Source of the DNA: Gracilimonas sp.
GTDB lineage: Bacteria; Bacteroidota; Rhodothermia; Balneolales; Balneolaceae
Reading direction: 5' to 3'
DNA length: 64,000 nt
Assembly (NCBI RefSeq): GCF_017641085.1
Contig: NZ_JAEPPI010000001.1
Span: forward strand, 806,001-870,000
In this document: piece after piece, positions 18,647-27,747 of the stretch
Layout: each line of letters opens with the position of its first letter
How positions within the stretch are numbered: the stretch's first letter is position 1
The notes under the pieces: generated by a model
Database searches by the model: none
What the model saw: the letters and a program-made list of their open reading frames with translations, nothing else
What the model was told of the DNA's origin: nothing
Translations under genes and position numbers: made by a program

Positions 18647-19500
18647 ATGGAAAAGCAATCATCCTTTACATCAAAAAGCTGGCGTTGGTACGGTAAGGTG
18701 ATTGGCGGTGTACTGCTGGGCTGGTCGTTTTGGTTTTGTTTGCTCATTTTTTTGATGCTTTGGGTCAATCCACCGTTTACCGCCTTTACCCTGCAGGAAA
18801 ACTGGGAAGAACTTGGCAAGGAAAGATACAACCTGCGCGAAAGTTGGGTGCCTGATGAACAACTGCCCAACCATCTGAAATTAGCGGTGATCGCTTCCGA
18901 AGATCAGCGATTCAGGGAGCACTGGGCTTAGACATGGCCGCTATCGATAAAGCGCTGGAAGAGAGAGAACGAAGCGGAAGGGTGCGTGGAGCCAGTACCA
19001 TCACTCAGCAGGTGGCAAAGAACTTGTTTTTGTCTCCGGCTCAAACTTACCTCAGAAAAGCGGTGGAAGCCGGCATTGCGATACTGATCGAACTTTTCTG
19101 GGCCAAAGACCGCATCCTGGAAGTCTATCTGAATATCGCTGAATTTGGTCCGGGTATGTTTGGAGTTGAAAAGGCATCCCAATTCTACTACGGCAGATCG
19201 GCATCCCAACTCACCCCAAAGCAATCGGCCCGGATGGCGACCGTGTTGCCAAGCCCAAAGCGTATTGAACCGGAGCCCGCTTCAGATTATGTAGTTCAGC
19301 GAAGTCAGTGGATACTCAGAAACATGCAACAGCTGAGCGGGATTCGATACCTGCCTAAGCCAAAGCCTGACTCTATGGACACCCTGAAACCGAAACCCGT
19401 TTTCCTGGATTCGGTGGACATGAAAGCCATTCAGGATTCGCTGGGAACCTATCTCGATTCCATACTGATGGAAATACAGCTCGACTCTGTAAATAATTGA
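18647..19500 (+). pseudogene. mtgA: Monofunctional peptidoglycan transglycosylase, frameshifted
   Basis: Two frames together make one GT51 enzyme. The first (18647-18931, 94 aa) has the membrane anchor and the active-site start AVIASEDQRFREHW, then hits a TAG. The second, from about 18927 to the TGA at 19498-19500, continues GLDMAAIDKALEE, RGASTITQQVAKNLFL and YLNIAEFGPGMFGVE. The two join perfectly if the GGG at 18924-18926 is read as GGGG, giving EHWGLD, which matches E. coli MtgA EHWGFD. Everything else looks intact. It is therefore either a recent one-base deletion or a sequencing error. Function if intact: polymerises lipid II into glycan strands at the inner membrane. Confidence 0.88.
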
Positions 19501-19580
19501 TAAGAAGGCTTAATTATCCACTTCTGTTGCCGATAAAATAGTAGTTGAAGCAGTAATATTATCCAGATATAAGACCTATT

Positions 19581-21440
19581 ATGTCGCACTTTTCTCCTGA
19601 AGCCCTTCGGCTTAACGTACTTCATTCTTATGACATCCTGGATACCCCAGAGACAAAAGAATTTGATAACCTGGTGACATTGGCGGCTCAGATTTGTGAA
19701 GTACCTATTGCTAAAATCAACTTTATTGATGATAAACGCACATGGTCTAAGGCAAACTACGGTAATGATTTAAAGGAATCTCCCAGAGAATTTCACTTCT
19801 GTAATACTACCATACGGAAGGAAGAGTTTATGATAGTTGAGGATGCATCTGTTGATGACCGTTTCAGTCATTTTGATTTTGTTGCAAACGATCCGAAACT
19901 ACGATTTTACGCTGGGGTGAACATCCGGAGGGACCAACAAAACCTGGGTACTATTTGTGTACTGGGGCAGGAACCCAAGCAGCTTTCGGAGGACCAACTC
20001 AATGCGTTGCGAACCTTGGCAAGTGAAATTGAAGCGCGCCTGGAACTCCATAAAAAGAACCGGGAGCTGGAAACCACGGCAGCTTTTCTGGAAGCATCGG
20101 TAGATTTGCTGCTGGTGCTCGATCCGGATACACTTCTGGTAGAAAAGGCAAACAGGAACGGGAGTAATCTGCTTTCTGAGCTAAGCGGGCAAGATTTCTT
20201 CAAACCTCTTGACGAGTTGTTCCCCGATTCAGCGTTAATTTCAGAGCTGAGGCACTGGATCAAAAACGGCAGCAATGGCTTTGAATCTGAAACTTCTTTG
20301 AAAACGGCTGCCGGAGAAGTTTTTCTGGAACTGAATGGAATTCGTAAAGAAGATAAACTGCTGATTACGGCAAAAGATATAACCCGGCGTAAGCAAGCGG
20401 AGAGAGAACTTCGAAAAGAGAAATTGTTTAGTGAAAAGATTATACAATCTCTTCCGCTTAACTTTTTTATGTTTGATGAAAATCAGAATCTCATCAAATG
20501 GAGCCGTAATCATGCTACTCACGGGTATTCTGACGAGGAATATGCAGAACGAACGCCCTTGGACTTTTTTGAAGGGGATGATCAGCAATCAATTAGAGAA
20601 TACATAGAGCAGGTTTTTGCGGGTGATAAATCACAGGGGAGTATCGAAGCTGACCTGATTCAAAAAGATGGTAGCAAGAAACCGTTTCTGTTTAATGCGG
20701 TTCGTTTTGAACAGGGAGATAAGAAGTATTTGATAGGCACCAGTCAAAGTATAGAAGCGCAACGAAGGTATCAGGAGAAACTGGAAGGGTTATTGGCGGA
20801 AAAAGAAGTGCTTTTGGCCGAGGTCCACCACAGGGTTAAGAATAACCTGGCCGTGATATCGGGCTTCCTGCAAATGCAGGAATTTGTGAGTGAGGACGAG
20901 TCGGTAAAATCCGCTCTGTTGACCAATCACATGCGGGTTAAATCTATGGCTCTGATTCATGAAGACCTGTACAACGTAAGCAATTTCAACGGTATTCGAT
21001 TCGATCATTACCTGGCTCAGCTGTTAGAGTTCATTGAGGATAAGAGAAACCCAAAGAATAAATTTATCAAGCTGAAGAAATCAATTGGCCGGGTTGAAAT
21101 GAATGTAAATCAGGCTGTGCCGCTGGCCTTGATTGTGAATGAACTGGTATCCAATGCCTACGAGTTTGCTTTCGAAGGCCGGGAAAGCGGAACCATTACC
21201 GTTGACCTGAAAGCCGAAAATGATACCGTATCCCTTTCAGTAAAAGATAACGGAATCGGTTTACCGGAAGGTTTTGAGCTGGAAAACAGTCCTACGCTGG
21301 GTACTACATTGGTACTTTCCTATTCAGAGCAGATTAATTCGAAAATTGATATCAATACTGGAAAAGAGGGAACGGAATACCGGCTTATGTTCAATCACCT
21401 GAAAAATCAAAAAGGATCTACGGCGAACGTGCTGGTTTAA
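19581..21440 (+). CDS. GAF-PAS sensor histidine kinase (HisKA_2 type)
   Basis: 619 residues. An N-terminal GAF domain (about 20-155) has NLVTLAAQICEVPIAKINF and the HFCNTTI motif. One PAS-like segment sits at about 160-265 and a clearer PAS at about 285-390 (PLDFFEGDDQQSI). The phosphoacceptor region HHRVKNNLAVISGFLQMQ near residue 415 is diagnostic of HisKA_2/HWE-like kinases. A HATPase domain ends the protein, with VNELVSNAYEFAF and DNGIGLP. No transmembrane helix is seen, so it is probably cytosolic. No response regulator is adjacent. The ligand or light cofactor cannot be told: no LOV cysteine motif was seen. Confidence 0.9.
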   Translation: MSHFSPEALRLNVLHSYDILDTPETKEFDNLVTLAAQICEVPIAKINFIDDKRTWSKANYGNDLKESPREFHFCNTTIRKEEFMIVEDASVDDRFSHFDFVANDPKLRFYAGVNIRRDQQNLGTICVLGQEPKQLSEDQLNALRTLASEIEARLELHKKNRELETTAAFLEASVDLLLVLDPDTLLVEKANRNGSNLLSELSGQDFFKPLDELFPDSALISELRHWIKNGSNGFESETSLKTAAGEVFLELNGIRKEDKLLITAKDITRRKQAERELRKEKLFSEKIIQSLPLNFFMFDENQNLIKWSRNHATHGYSDEEYAERTPLDFFEGDDQQSIREYIEQVFAGDKSQGSIEADLIQKDGSKKPFLFNAVRFEQGDKKYLIGTSQSIEAQRRYQEKLEGLLAEKEVLLAEVHHRVKNNLAVISGFLQMQEFVSEDESVKSALLTNHMRVKSMALIHEDLYNVSNFNGIRFDHYLAQLLEFIEDKRNPKNKFIKLKKSIGRVEMNVNQAVPLALIVNELVSNAYEFAFEGRESGTITVDLKAENDTVSLSVKDNGIGLPEGFELENSPTLGTTLVLSYSEQINSKIDINTGKEGTEYRLMFNHLKNQKGSTANVLV

Positions 21441-21449
21441 TGCCGGAAA

Positions 21450-22142
21450 TTAATATTCGAATTTATTCCAGGGCTGGCCGGTAGGCTTGGGAGCTTTAAA
21501 GGTCATAATTTCTTTTTGGGTAGGATGCTCCAGTTCCAGCTTAACGGCCCTGAGTGCAATGTCTTTGCCATGGCTTTCTTCCGGATTTCCATATTTATGA
21601 TCTCCCCACAGCGGTGTTCCTTCCTTGGCAAACTGAACACGAATTTGATGAGGCCGGCCGGTAATTAAATCAACTTCAACCACACTGAAATTGGCGTTTT
21701 GTTTTATGGTGATGAATTTCAGTCTCGACTCTTTGGCCTTGCCTTTGGGTGACTTGTAGGCTTTCACGGTATTGGTGCGCTTGTCTTTGTCCAAAAAGTG
21801 AACATGCTCTCCGTAAACAGGTGCCATACCGTGGACCAGGGCCCAGTAGGTTTTCTTCATGGTTCGCTTCCTGATTTGATAGGAGAGACGGGAAGCCGCT
21901 TTTGATGTTTTTGCAAGCACCATCACTCCGCTAACCGGACGGTCGAGCCGGTGAACCAGCCCCAGATATACATTTCCCGGTTTGTTGTATTCTTTTTTGA
22001 TGTATGCCTTACAGAGATTCAAAACATCCGGGTCGCCTGTATGGTCTTCCTGAGAAAGAACACCGGCCGGTTTATCAATCACAAGCAAGTGATTGTCTTC
22101 AAAAATAATCGGGATGTTAGGGGAGGTTTTGGTCGTTTTCAT
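21450..22142 (-). CDS. RluA-family pseudouridine synthase
   Basis: 230 residues. Begins with VIDKPAGVLSQ and carries the catalytic motif GLVHRLDRPVSGVMVLAKTS (Asp near residue 67). The late motif is TGRPHQIRVQFA. It converts uridine to pseudouridine in rRNA or tRNA; the exact target cannot be told. It lacks an N-terminal S4 domain, as in the short RluA/TruC/DRAP group. It is convergent with the histidine kinase, 9 bases apart. Confidence 0.92.
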   Translation of the reverse strand: MKTTKTSPNIPIIFEDNHLLVIDKPAGVLSQEDHTGDPDVLNLCKAYIKKEYNKPGNVYLGLVHRLDRPVSGVMVLAKTSKAASRLSYQIRKRTMKKTYWALVHGMAPVYGEHVHFLDKDKRTNTVKAYKSPKGKAKESRLKFITIKQNANFSVVEVDLITGRPHQIRVQFAKEGTPLWGDHKYGNPEESHGKDIALRAVKLELEHPTQKEIMTFKAPKPTGQPWNKFEY

Positions 22143-22710
22143 AGGCCTGAAAACTAAGAATTCTTTCTTCCATTTGGGATTTAATTTAGAGGAGATTATT
22201 GGGAAAGAACGAGCCTTCGCAAATCAGAGCACTTAATTCCATCATTCGGCTCACCTGACACAGGCTTTCGATTGTAATTAAATAAGAGCCGGGTGATGGA
22301 TGATACAGGTAGGGTTTTAAATAAGGAAATGTTGCCCTTCGCTGTCAGCCCCCTTTCTGTCTTTTCCCTTCGCAATGGGAAAGGACTTTTTTTCCTACTT
22401 AGTAGTCGGATATAGGAGATCCCGGATCTCCGTTACACTTCATCCGGGATGACGTTGACGAAAAAGAACGTATTCCCCCTCTTAAAACAAGTGAACGGGT
22501 GCAACCCTTCGCTGAGGTAGGGGTATAGGTGGTACAGGAATACACTTTCGCAAATCGGTCATTCGATTCATCGACCATTCGCAAATCTACAGTTATGAAT
22601 CTTATCCTCGAACTTAGTCTTACCAGATTTGCCCTTTAATTCTTGTTACTGTTCATCCAATTCCTGATTATGGCGCATCAAATAGTTGGATAATCATTTA
22701 AAGCGGAAGT
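22143..22710. repeat. Long non-coding gap with repeats and hairpins
   Basis: No plausible gene is seen in this stretch of about 570 bases. The decamer TTCGCAAATC occurs three times (22216, 22547, 22578). ATCCCGGAT (22419-22427) pairs with ATCCGGGAT (22442-22450). CTTTTCCC (22361-22368) pairs with GGGAAAGG (22377-22384) and is followed by a T-run near 22387. It may hold the promoter of ppk2 and degenerate dispersed repeats. Confidence 0.5.
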
Positions 22711-23532
22711 ATGTATAACAATAATGGAAAGCTGAAATCTGAAGTTTATGAATCAGAATTAGCTTCACTGCAAGCTGAACTGGTAAAATTACAGTACTGG
22801 ATCAAAGAAAAAGGGTTAAAAGTTTGTGTGATTTTTGAAGGGAGAGATGCTGCCGGCAAAGGAGGGGTGATAAAACGAATTATAGAGCCTTTAAATCCCA
22901 GGACGGTGCGCATAGTTGCCCTTCAGAAACCCACCGAGAAAGAGCGAAATCAGTGGTATTTTCAGCGGTATATCGATCAGCTTCCTACAGCAGGAGAAAT
23001 GGTATTGTTTGATCGCAGCTGGTACAATCGGGCCGGGGTTGAGAAGGTGATGGGTTTTTGCACGGATGAAGAGTACAAGGAATTCCTGCGCACCTGCCCC
23101 CAGTTCGAAGATATGATTAAGCGCTCGGGGATTATTCTCATCAAATACTGGTTTTCAATCAGCGATAGAGAACAAAAGAAGCGGTTTATCGCCCGAAACC
23201 AAGATCCTATGAAAAGATGGAAGCTAAGTCCTATGGATATCGAAGCAAGAAGGCGCTGGGTGGACTATTCCCGGGCTAAGGACAAAATGTTCAAGCATAC
23301 AGATACGGAAAACTCACCCTGGTACGTAGTAAATGCAGATATTAAACGACATGCCCGCCTGAACTGCATTTCGCATTTACTGAATCAGATTGATTATGAG
23401 GATTTAACTCCGGAGCCGATTGAATTTCCAAAGATAAGCAAGCATCCTGAATACGAACGCCCGCCCATTTCAGAGATGAACTGGGTACCCGCGAAGTTTG
23501 GGGAAAACCCGGCAGATGATGAGAGGAGCTAA
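22711..23532 (+). CDS. ppk2: Polyphosphate kinase 2
   Basis: 273 residues, a single PPK2 domain. Walker A is GRDAAGKGG at about 44-52, followed by IKRIIEPLNPR; the Walker B/lid region is LFDRSWYNRAGVEKVMGF near 99-117. IARNQDPMKRWKLSPMD is typical of the class I group. It transfers phosphate between polyphosphate and nucleoside di- or monophosphates in the cytosol. It stands ahead of uvrC with a 39-base gap but uvrC has its own promoter-like box. Confidence 0.94.
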   Translation: MYNNNGKLKSEVYESELASLQAELVKLQYWIKEKGLKVCVIFEGRDAAGKGGVIKRIIEPLNPRTVRIVALQKPTEKERNQWYFQRYIDQLPTAGEMVLFDRSWYNRAGVEKVMGFCTDEEYKEFLRTCPQFEDMIKRSGIILIKYWFSISDREQKKRFIARNQDPMKRWKLSPMDIEARRRWVDYSRAKDKMFKHTDTENSPWYVVNADIKRHARLNCISHLLNQIDYEDLTPEPIEFPKISKHPEYERPPISEMNWVPAKFGENPADDERS

Positions 23533-23559
23533 GCAGGTTAAGAATCATCAAAAAACTGT

Positions 23560-23567
23560 TATCTTTG
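23560..23567 (+). promoter_or_regulatory. -7 promoter box before uvrC
   Basis: TATCTTTG matches the Bacteroidota TAnnTTTG -7 element and lies four bases before the uvrC ATG, so the transcript would be nearly leaderless. The -33 TTTG partner is poor. Confidence 0.4.
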
Positions 23568-23571
23568 CTGC

Positions 23572-25413
23572 ATGAGTAATGAAGGACAAGTACAACTCTC
23601 TGAAAAAGTAGCCAATCTTCCCACCTCACCGGGAGTCTATATTTACCGGGATTCTTCCGGAACTGAGCTGTATGTGGGCAAGGCCAAGAAGCTTCGAAAC
23701 CGGGTGAGATCCTATTTTCAGGATTCCCGGCCACAAGATGGCCGCATAAAAACGATGGTATCAAAAATTGATGATATCGAAGTGGTGGTGACGGATTCAG
23801 AGGCTGAAGCCCTCATTCTGGAGAATAACCTCATAAAGCAGTACCAGCCACGATACAACATCATGTATCGGGATGATAAGTCGTACCCCTACATTTGCAT
23901 CACCGATGATTCCAAGCCCCGTGTATTCCCCACTCGCACGGTGGTAAAAGATGGCAGCAAGTACTACGGTCCTTATGATAGTGTTGGCGCCATGAAGCGG
24001 ATGCTGGAAACCATTCGGAAGGCTTTTGGGCTTTGCACCTGTGCCGTTTCACAAAAAAACATTGACAAAACTAAAGGGGTGCCGAAGTGGCATTCCTGCT
24101 TCGATGATTATTTGCAAAACTGCTCCGGCGATTGGGATGATGAAGTATATCAGGCCACCATCCACAAAGTGGACCGGATGCTGAACGGACAAACTGACCA
24201 GCTAATCAGGGAGCTGAAAGATGAGATGCAGATTGCTTCCGATGCCCTGGAATTTGAGCAGGCCGCTCAGCTCCGTGATAGCCTGGAGGCTGTTAAACGC
24301 TACAGCCAGAAAATGAAAATGGTGGTCTCTAAGAAAGTGGACCGGGACGTGTTTGCCATCGGCAAGAACGAGGAAATCGGAGAAGCATGCGGGGTGTTGT
24401 TTAAGATCAGGGAAGGGAAAATGATCGGGAAATTTCACCGCTTCCTGAAGAATATTGAGGGTCTGGCTATGGGCGAAATGTTGCAATCGTTCGTGGAAGA
24501 TTATTATACCGGTCAGTACACAGCAGCCATCCCTGACGAGGTTTACCTGAGCCACGAAATGCAGGAAGTGGAACCGCTGGAGCAGTATTTGCATCAGGAA
24601 AGAGGAAAGATTGTGCCGGTGCATGTCCCACAGATTGGAGAGAAAAAACAACTGATCAAAATGGCGCTGGCCAACGCCAAACTTCATTTAAACGAACGGG
24701 CTCTGGAGAAAGAGAAAGCCGAACGAAACCGGATTCCACATGCGGTTAAAGAGTTGAAAGAACATCTGAAATTGGACCGGCTTCCCCGAAGAATTGAGTG
24801 TTTTGATAACTCTAACCTGCAGGGCACTGATCCGGTTGCCTCCATGGTTTGCTTTGTGGATGCAAGGCCCCGCAAAAGCGAGTACAAGCGCTTCAACATA
24901 AAAACTGTGGAAGGCCCTGATGATTTTGCTTCGATGAAGGAGGTGCTGACCCGGCGCTATTCCAGGGTTCAAAAAGAAGGCCAGCATATCCCGGATCTTA
25001 TTATTGTGGATGGTGGAAAGGGTCAGCTGAGTTCTGCCGTGGAGGCTCTTAAAGAAATCGATTTTTACGGTGAGTGTGAGATCATAGGTTTAGCTAAGCG
25101 GCTGGAAGAAGTATTTCTGCCGGGAATGTCGGATCCGATTATGATTCCCAAAAAATCTTCGGCCCTTAAATTATTACAGCAGGCCCGGGATGAGGCCCAC
25201 CGGTTTGCCATCACCTTTCACCGCAAAAAAAGAAGCAAGCGAACCGTTAAAACCGAGCTGTTGGATATTGACGGAGTAGGAGAGAAGACCGCCCAGAAAC
25301 TGCTCATGGAATTTGGGTCGGTTAAGAAAATCAAGAAAGCAAAAAAAGAAGAATTACAGTTTAATCTCGGTAAGGTGTTGGGTGAAAAAGTGTACAACTA
25401 TTTTAATAAGTAG
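23572..25413 (+). CDS. uvrC: Excinuclease ABC subunit C
   Basis: 613 residues. A GIY-YIG nuclease domain (about 12-95) has GVYIYRDSSG and ELYVGKAKKLRNRVRSYF. A UVR motif region lies near 205-240 (ALEFEQAAQLRDSLEAV). The UvrC RNase H-like endonuclease holds ECFDNSNLQGTDPVASMV and DLIIVDGGKGQL. A C-terminal helix-hairpin-helix pair follows (LLDIDGVGEKTAQKLL). It makes the dual incisions in nucleotide excision repair with UvrAB. Length is standard. Confidence 0.97.
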   Translation: MSNEGQVQLSEKVANLPTSPGVYIYRDSSGTELYVGKAKKLRNRVRSYFQDSRPQDGRIKTMVSKIDDIEVVVTDSEAEALILENNLIKQYQPRYNIMYRDDKSYPYICITDDSKPRVFPTRTVVKDGSKYYGPYDSVGAMKRMLETIRKAFGLCTCAVSQKNIDKTKGVPKWHSCFDDYLQNCSGDWDDEVYQATIHKVDRMLNGQTDQLIRELKDEMQIASDALEFEQAAQLRDSLEAVKRYSQKMKMVVSKKVDRDVFAIGKNEEIGEACGVLFKIREGKMIGKFHRFLKNIEGLAMGEMLQSFVEDYYTGQYTAAIPDEVYLSHEMQEVEPLEQYLHQERGKIVPVHVPQIGEKKQLIKMALANAKLHLNERALEKEKAERNRIPHAVKELKEHLKLDRLPRRIECFDNSNLQGTDPVASMVCFVDARPRKSEYKRFNIKTVEGPDDFASMKEVLTRRYSRVQKEGQHIPDLIIVDGGKGQLSSAVEALKEIDFYGECEIIGLAKRLEEVFLPGMSDPIMIPKKSSALKLLQQARDEAHRFAITFHRKKRSKRTVKTELLDIDGVGEKTAQKLLMEFGSVKKIKKAKKEELQFNLGKVLGEKVYNYFNK

Positions 25414-25616
25414 CTCGTCCTATCCTTGTAATGTGAGCTTTGAGTAACATTAACATGTTATATGAATCCCGTGCGTAGCATATTAACATAGCCACAGCAC
25501 CGGAGGAAAGGACTCTGGTACGAAACGCTCTTTTAAAGCAGATGGTTATTGGAACAAACGGTCAGAGTTTCAGTGTACCCGCTCAGAGCATAACCCAAAA
25601 AACAGGGTGTATTATT

Positions 25617-26258
25617 ATGAAATTGATTAACAGACATGTTGAGAAACCCAACTACAAAAATTTAAAAGACAGAGAGCTGGTAAAAAAATTCAGAAGAGAT
25701 GCAGATGAGTCGGCTTTTAATGAATTGATGAACCGGCATCAGCAGAAGATTTATTCCTATATCTACAGCATGGTGATGAACCCCGAAATCGCCAACGATC
25801 TGTTTCAAACTACCTTCACCAAAGTCATCACCAAGATGGATGATACCTACAACGAGCAGGGTAAATGGATTGCCTGGGTGATGCGTATTGCACATAATGC
25901 AACGATTGATTATCTAAGAAAACAAAAACGATACATCGACGTTAGTGGATGGAGCGACGAGGACTCTAACACCGATTACTTTGATCGGATGGAAGATGAA
26001 AGCGTTGTGGACGCAGATGAGCAATTGGTTGAAACTGAGACCCGGGCCAGCCTGATGAAACACATCGCTAAACTTCCCGAAGAGCAACGTTCGGTTGTTT
26101 TGCTAAGGCACTATTACGAAATGCCTTTTAAAGAAATTGCAGAACTGACCGATGTATCTATTAATACGGCATTAGGTCGTATGCGATACGCGCTCATTAA
26201 CCTTCGAAAATATTTTGAAGAAGAACGAGAAGAAGAGCAAAAGCATGCACACGGATGA
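25617..26258 (+). CDS. ECF-type RNA polymerase sigma factor
   Basis: I start at ATG 25617 (213 aa); the frame is open to 25542 but that adds a non-conserved tail. Region 2 contains FNELMNRHQQKIYSYIYSMV, the NDLFQTTFTKVI segment and WVMRIAHNATIDYLRKQKR. Region 4 contains LPEEQRSVVLLRHYYEMPFKEIAELTDVSINTALGRMR as a helix-turn-helix. It overlaps the next gene by 14 bases, the usual sigma/anti-sigma layout. Confidence 0.93.
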   Translation: MKLINRHVEKPNYKNLKDRELVKKFRRDADESAFNELMNRHQQKIYSYIYSMVMNPEIANDLFQTTFTKVITKMDDTYNEQGKWIAWVMRIAHNATIDYLRKQKRYIDVSGWSDEDSNTDYFDRMEDESVVDADEQLVETETRASLMKHIAKLPEEQRSVVLLRHYYEMPFKEIAELTDVSINTALGRMRYALINLRKYFEEEREEEQKHAHG

Positions 26259-26793
26259 AAATAAAGCTATTCGTTATCTGATGAAGGAAATGGATCCTTC
26301 GGAGGAAATGGAGTTTGAAAAGCTAATGCGGGAGGATGAAGACCTGCTGATCGAAGTTGAAAGTCTGAGAGCTACCAAAAGAAGGCTCTCGGGCCTTCCT
26401 CTCAAAACCCCTCCCCAAAAACTAACTCAAAAAATAACGGATGACGCAAAACAGCTACAATCAGATTCACTAAAAAAATCTAAAAACATCACCTTCTTCC
26501 TTAAAAGGGGGATAGCAGCTGCAATATTGTTAGCCGCATTCACCGGAGGTGGATACTATTTCTATACCGGAGAAGCAGTTACCTTTCCTGCAACAGCTTC
26601 TGACAGCCAGACCATAGAACCTTGGGTTGACAGGAATGAAATTCTTCGGTTTTCGGGAGACCAGCCGGTGAGTCAGTCCGCATCGCTGAAAAGTGATATG
26701 GATAAGAGCTACGACAAGCTAGAGCTGGTAAACGACCTGAACGGCAGCAGCAACGCCGGAAGCGGAATTTTACTGACCGGTTCATCTAATTAA
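26245..26793 (+). CDS. Putative membrane anti-sigma factor
   Basis: 182 residues starting MHTDENKAIRYLMKEMD. An acidic N-terminal cytosolic segment resembles anti-sigma regions (MDPSEEMEFEKLMREDEDLL). One transmembrane helix follows at about 92-110, and then a periplasmic tail ending GSGILLTGSSN. There is no zinc-binding HxxxCxxC motif. Its start lies within the sigma gene (overlap 26245-26258), implying coupled translation. Assignment rests on position and topology more than sequence. Confidence 0.7.
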   Translation: MHTDENKAIRYLMKEMDPSEEMEFEKLMREDEDLLIEVESLRATKRRLSGLPLKTPPQKLTQKITDDAKQLQSDSLKKSKNITFFLKRGIAAAILLAAFTGGGYYFYTGEAVTFPATASDSQTIEPWVDRNEILRFSGDQPVSQSASLKSDMDKSYDKLELVNDLNGSSNAGSGILLTGSSN

Positions 26794-26798
26794 ATGCA

Positions 26799-26818
26799 AG
26801 GCAGCCAAAAGGTTGCCT
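26799..26818 (+). terminator. Short hairpin before parA
   Basis: AGGCAGCC (26799-26806) pairs with GGTTGCCT (26811-26818) with one G-T wobble and an AAAA loop. No T-run follows, so it may pause or protect the sigma/anti-sigma transcript rather than terminate it. Confidence 0.4.
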
Positions 26819-26933
26819 GCTCAATGTGGAAAACTTTCCCTTAATATGTGCATAAGTATTTTTGTATAGCAGTGCACCTCGCTTTATATTAGATTTTGTC
26901 AATAAAGTATATCAAGCATAAAGCAGGTTTTTA

Positions 26934-27731
26934 ATGGGAAAAGTCATTTCAATTGCCAATCAGAAAGGTGGAGTCGGAAAAACAACCACGGCAATTAATT
27001 TAGCTGCAAGTTTAGCCGCCGTAGAGCATCCTACCTTGGTTATTGATATCGATCCGCAGAGTAACACCACCAGTGGGCTTGGTATTGATACGAAGACGGT
27101 GACTAACTCGGTATACGAAATCATGATTGGCAGTACTGATATTGAAGATACAATCCGGCAAACGGAATTGGATTTTCTGGATTTAGTGCCCTCTCATATT
27201 AACCTGGTGGGTGCCGAAATTGAGATGATTGACCGGGAAGAGCGGGAGCGCATCCTGAAGAAAGCGATCGAAAGCGTTCGCGATAAATATGATTTTGTCA
27301 TTATTGATTGTCCGCCTTCATTAGGTTTGTTGACGATTAATGCTTTAACGGCTTCCAATTCCATCGTGATTCCCGTTCAGTGCGAGTATTTTGCATTGGA
27401 AGGATTAGGTCAGCTTTTAAATACCATCAAAATTGTACGCCAGCACCTGAACCCCGATTTAGACATCGAGGGAGTTCTGCTGACGATGTACGACACCCGA
27501 ACAAGGCTTTCGAACCAGGTTGCAGATGAGGTTAAACGTTACTTTGACGACCGGGTTTTTAAAGCCGTGATAGCACGAAATATCCGGCTGGCCGAGGCTC
27601 CGAGTTTTGGGAAGCCGGCTCTGTTATACGACTCCACAAGTGTGGGAGCCAAGAACTACCTTGCGCTGGCACGAGAAATCATCAAGAGAAATAAGAAACT
27701 ATTTAAGAACAGCCCGGTTCTTACTGATTAA
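26934..27731 (+). CDS. parA: Chromosome-partitioning ATPase ParA (Soj)
   Basis: 265 residues. The deviant Walker A KGGVGKTT is at residues 11-18. The segment [13 protein letters not shown] and the Walker B-like [18 protein letters not shown] follow. [14 protein letters not shown] is typical of chromosomal Soj. It acts with ParB at parS sites to move origins. parB follows after 16 bases. No canonical parS site was seen nearby. Confidence 0.96.
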   Translation: MGKVISIANQKGGVGKTTTAINLAASLAAVEHPTLVIDIDPQSNTTSGLGIDTKTVTNSVYEIMIGSTDIEDTIRQTELDFLDLVPSHINLVGAEIEMIDREERERILKKAIESVRDKYDFVIIDCPPSLGLLTINALTASNSIVIPVQCEYFALEGLGQLLNTIKIVRQHLNPDLDIEGVLLTMYDTRTRLSNQVADEVKRYFDDRVFKAVIARNIRLAEAPSFGKPALLYDSTSVGAKNYLALAREIIKRNKKLFKNSPVLTD

Positions 27732-27747
27732 GACAGAATTTTAGATT

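Noticed and set aside
22399-22584. 61-codon minus-strand frame in the repeat-rich gap
   Set aside because: It covers dyads and decamer repeats, has no recognisable domain and no plausible start context.
25414-25616. Structured leader or riboswitch before the ECF sigma gene
   Set aside because: No conserved riboswitch core could be recognised; only short palindromic words such as AACATGTT.
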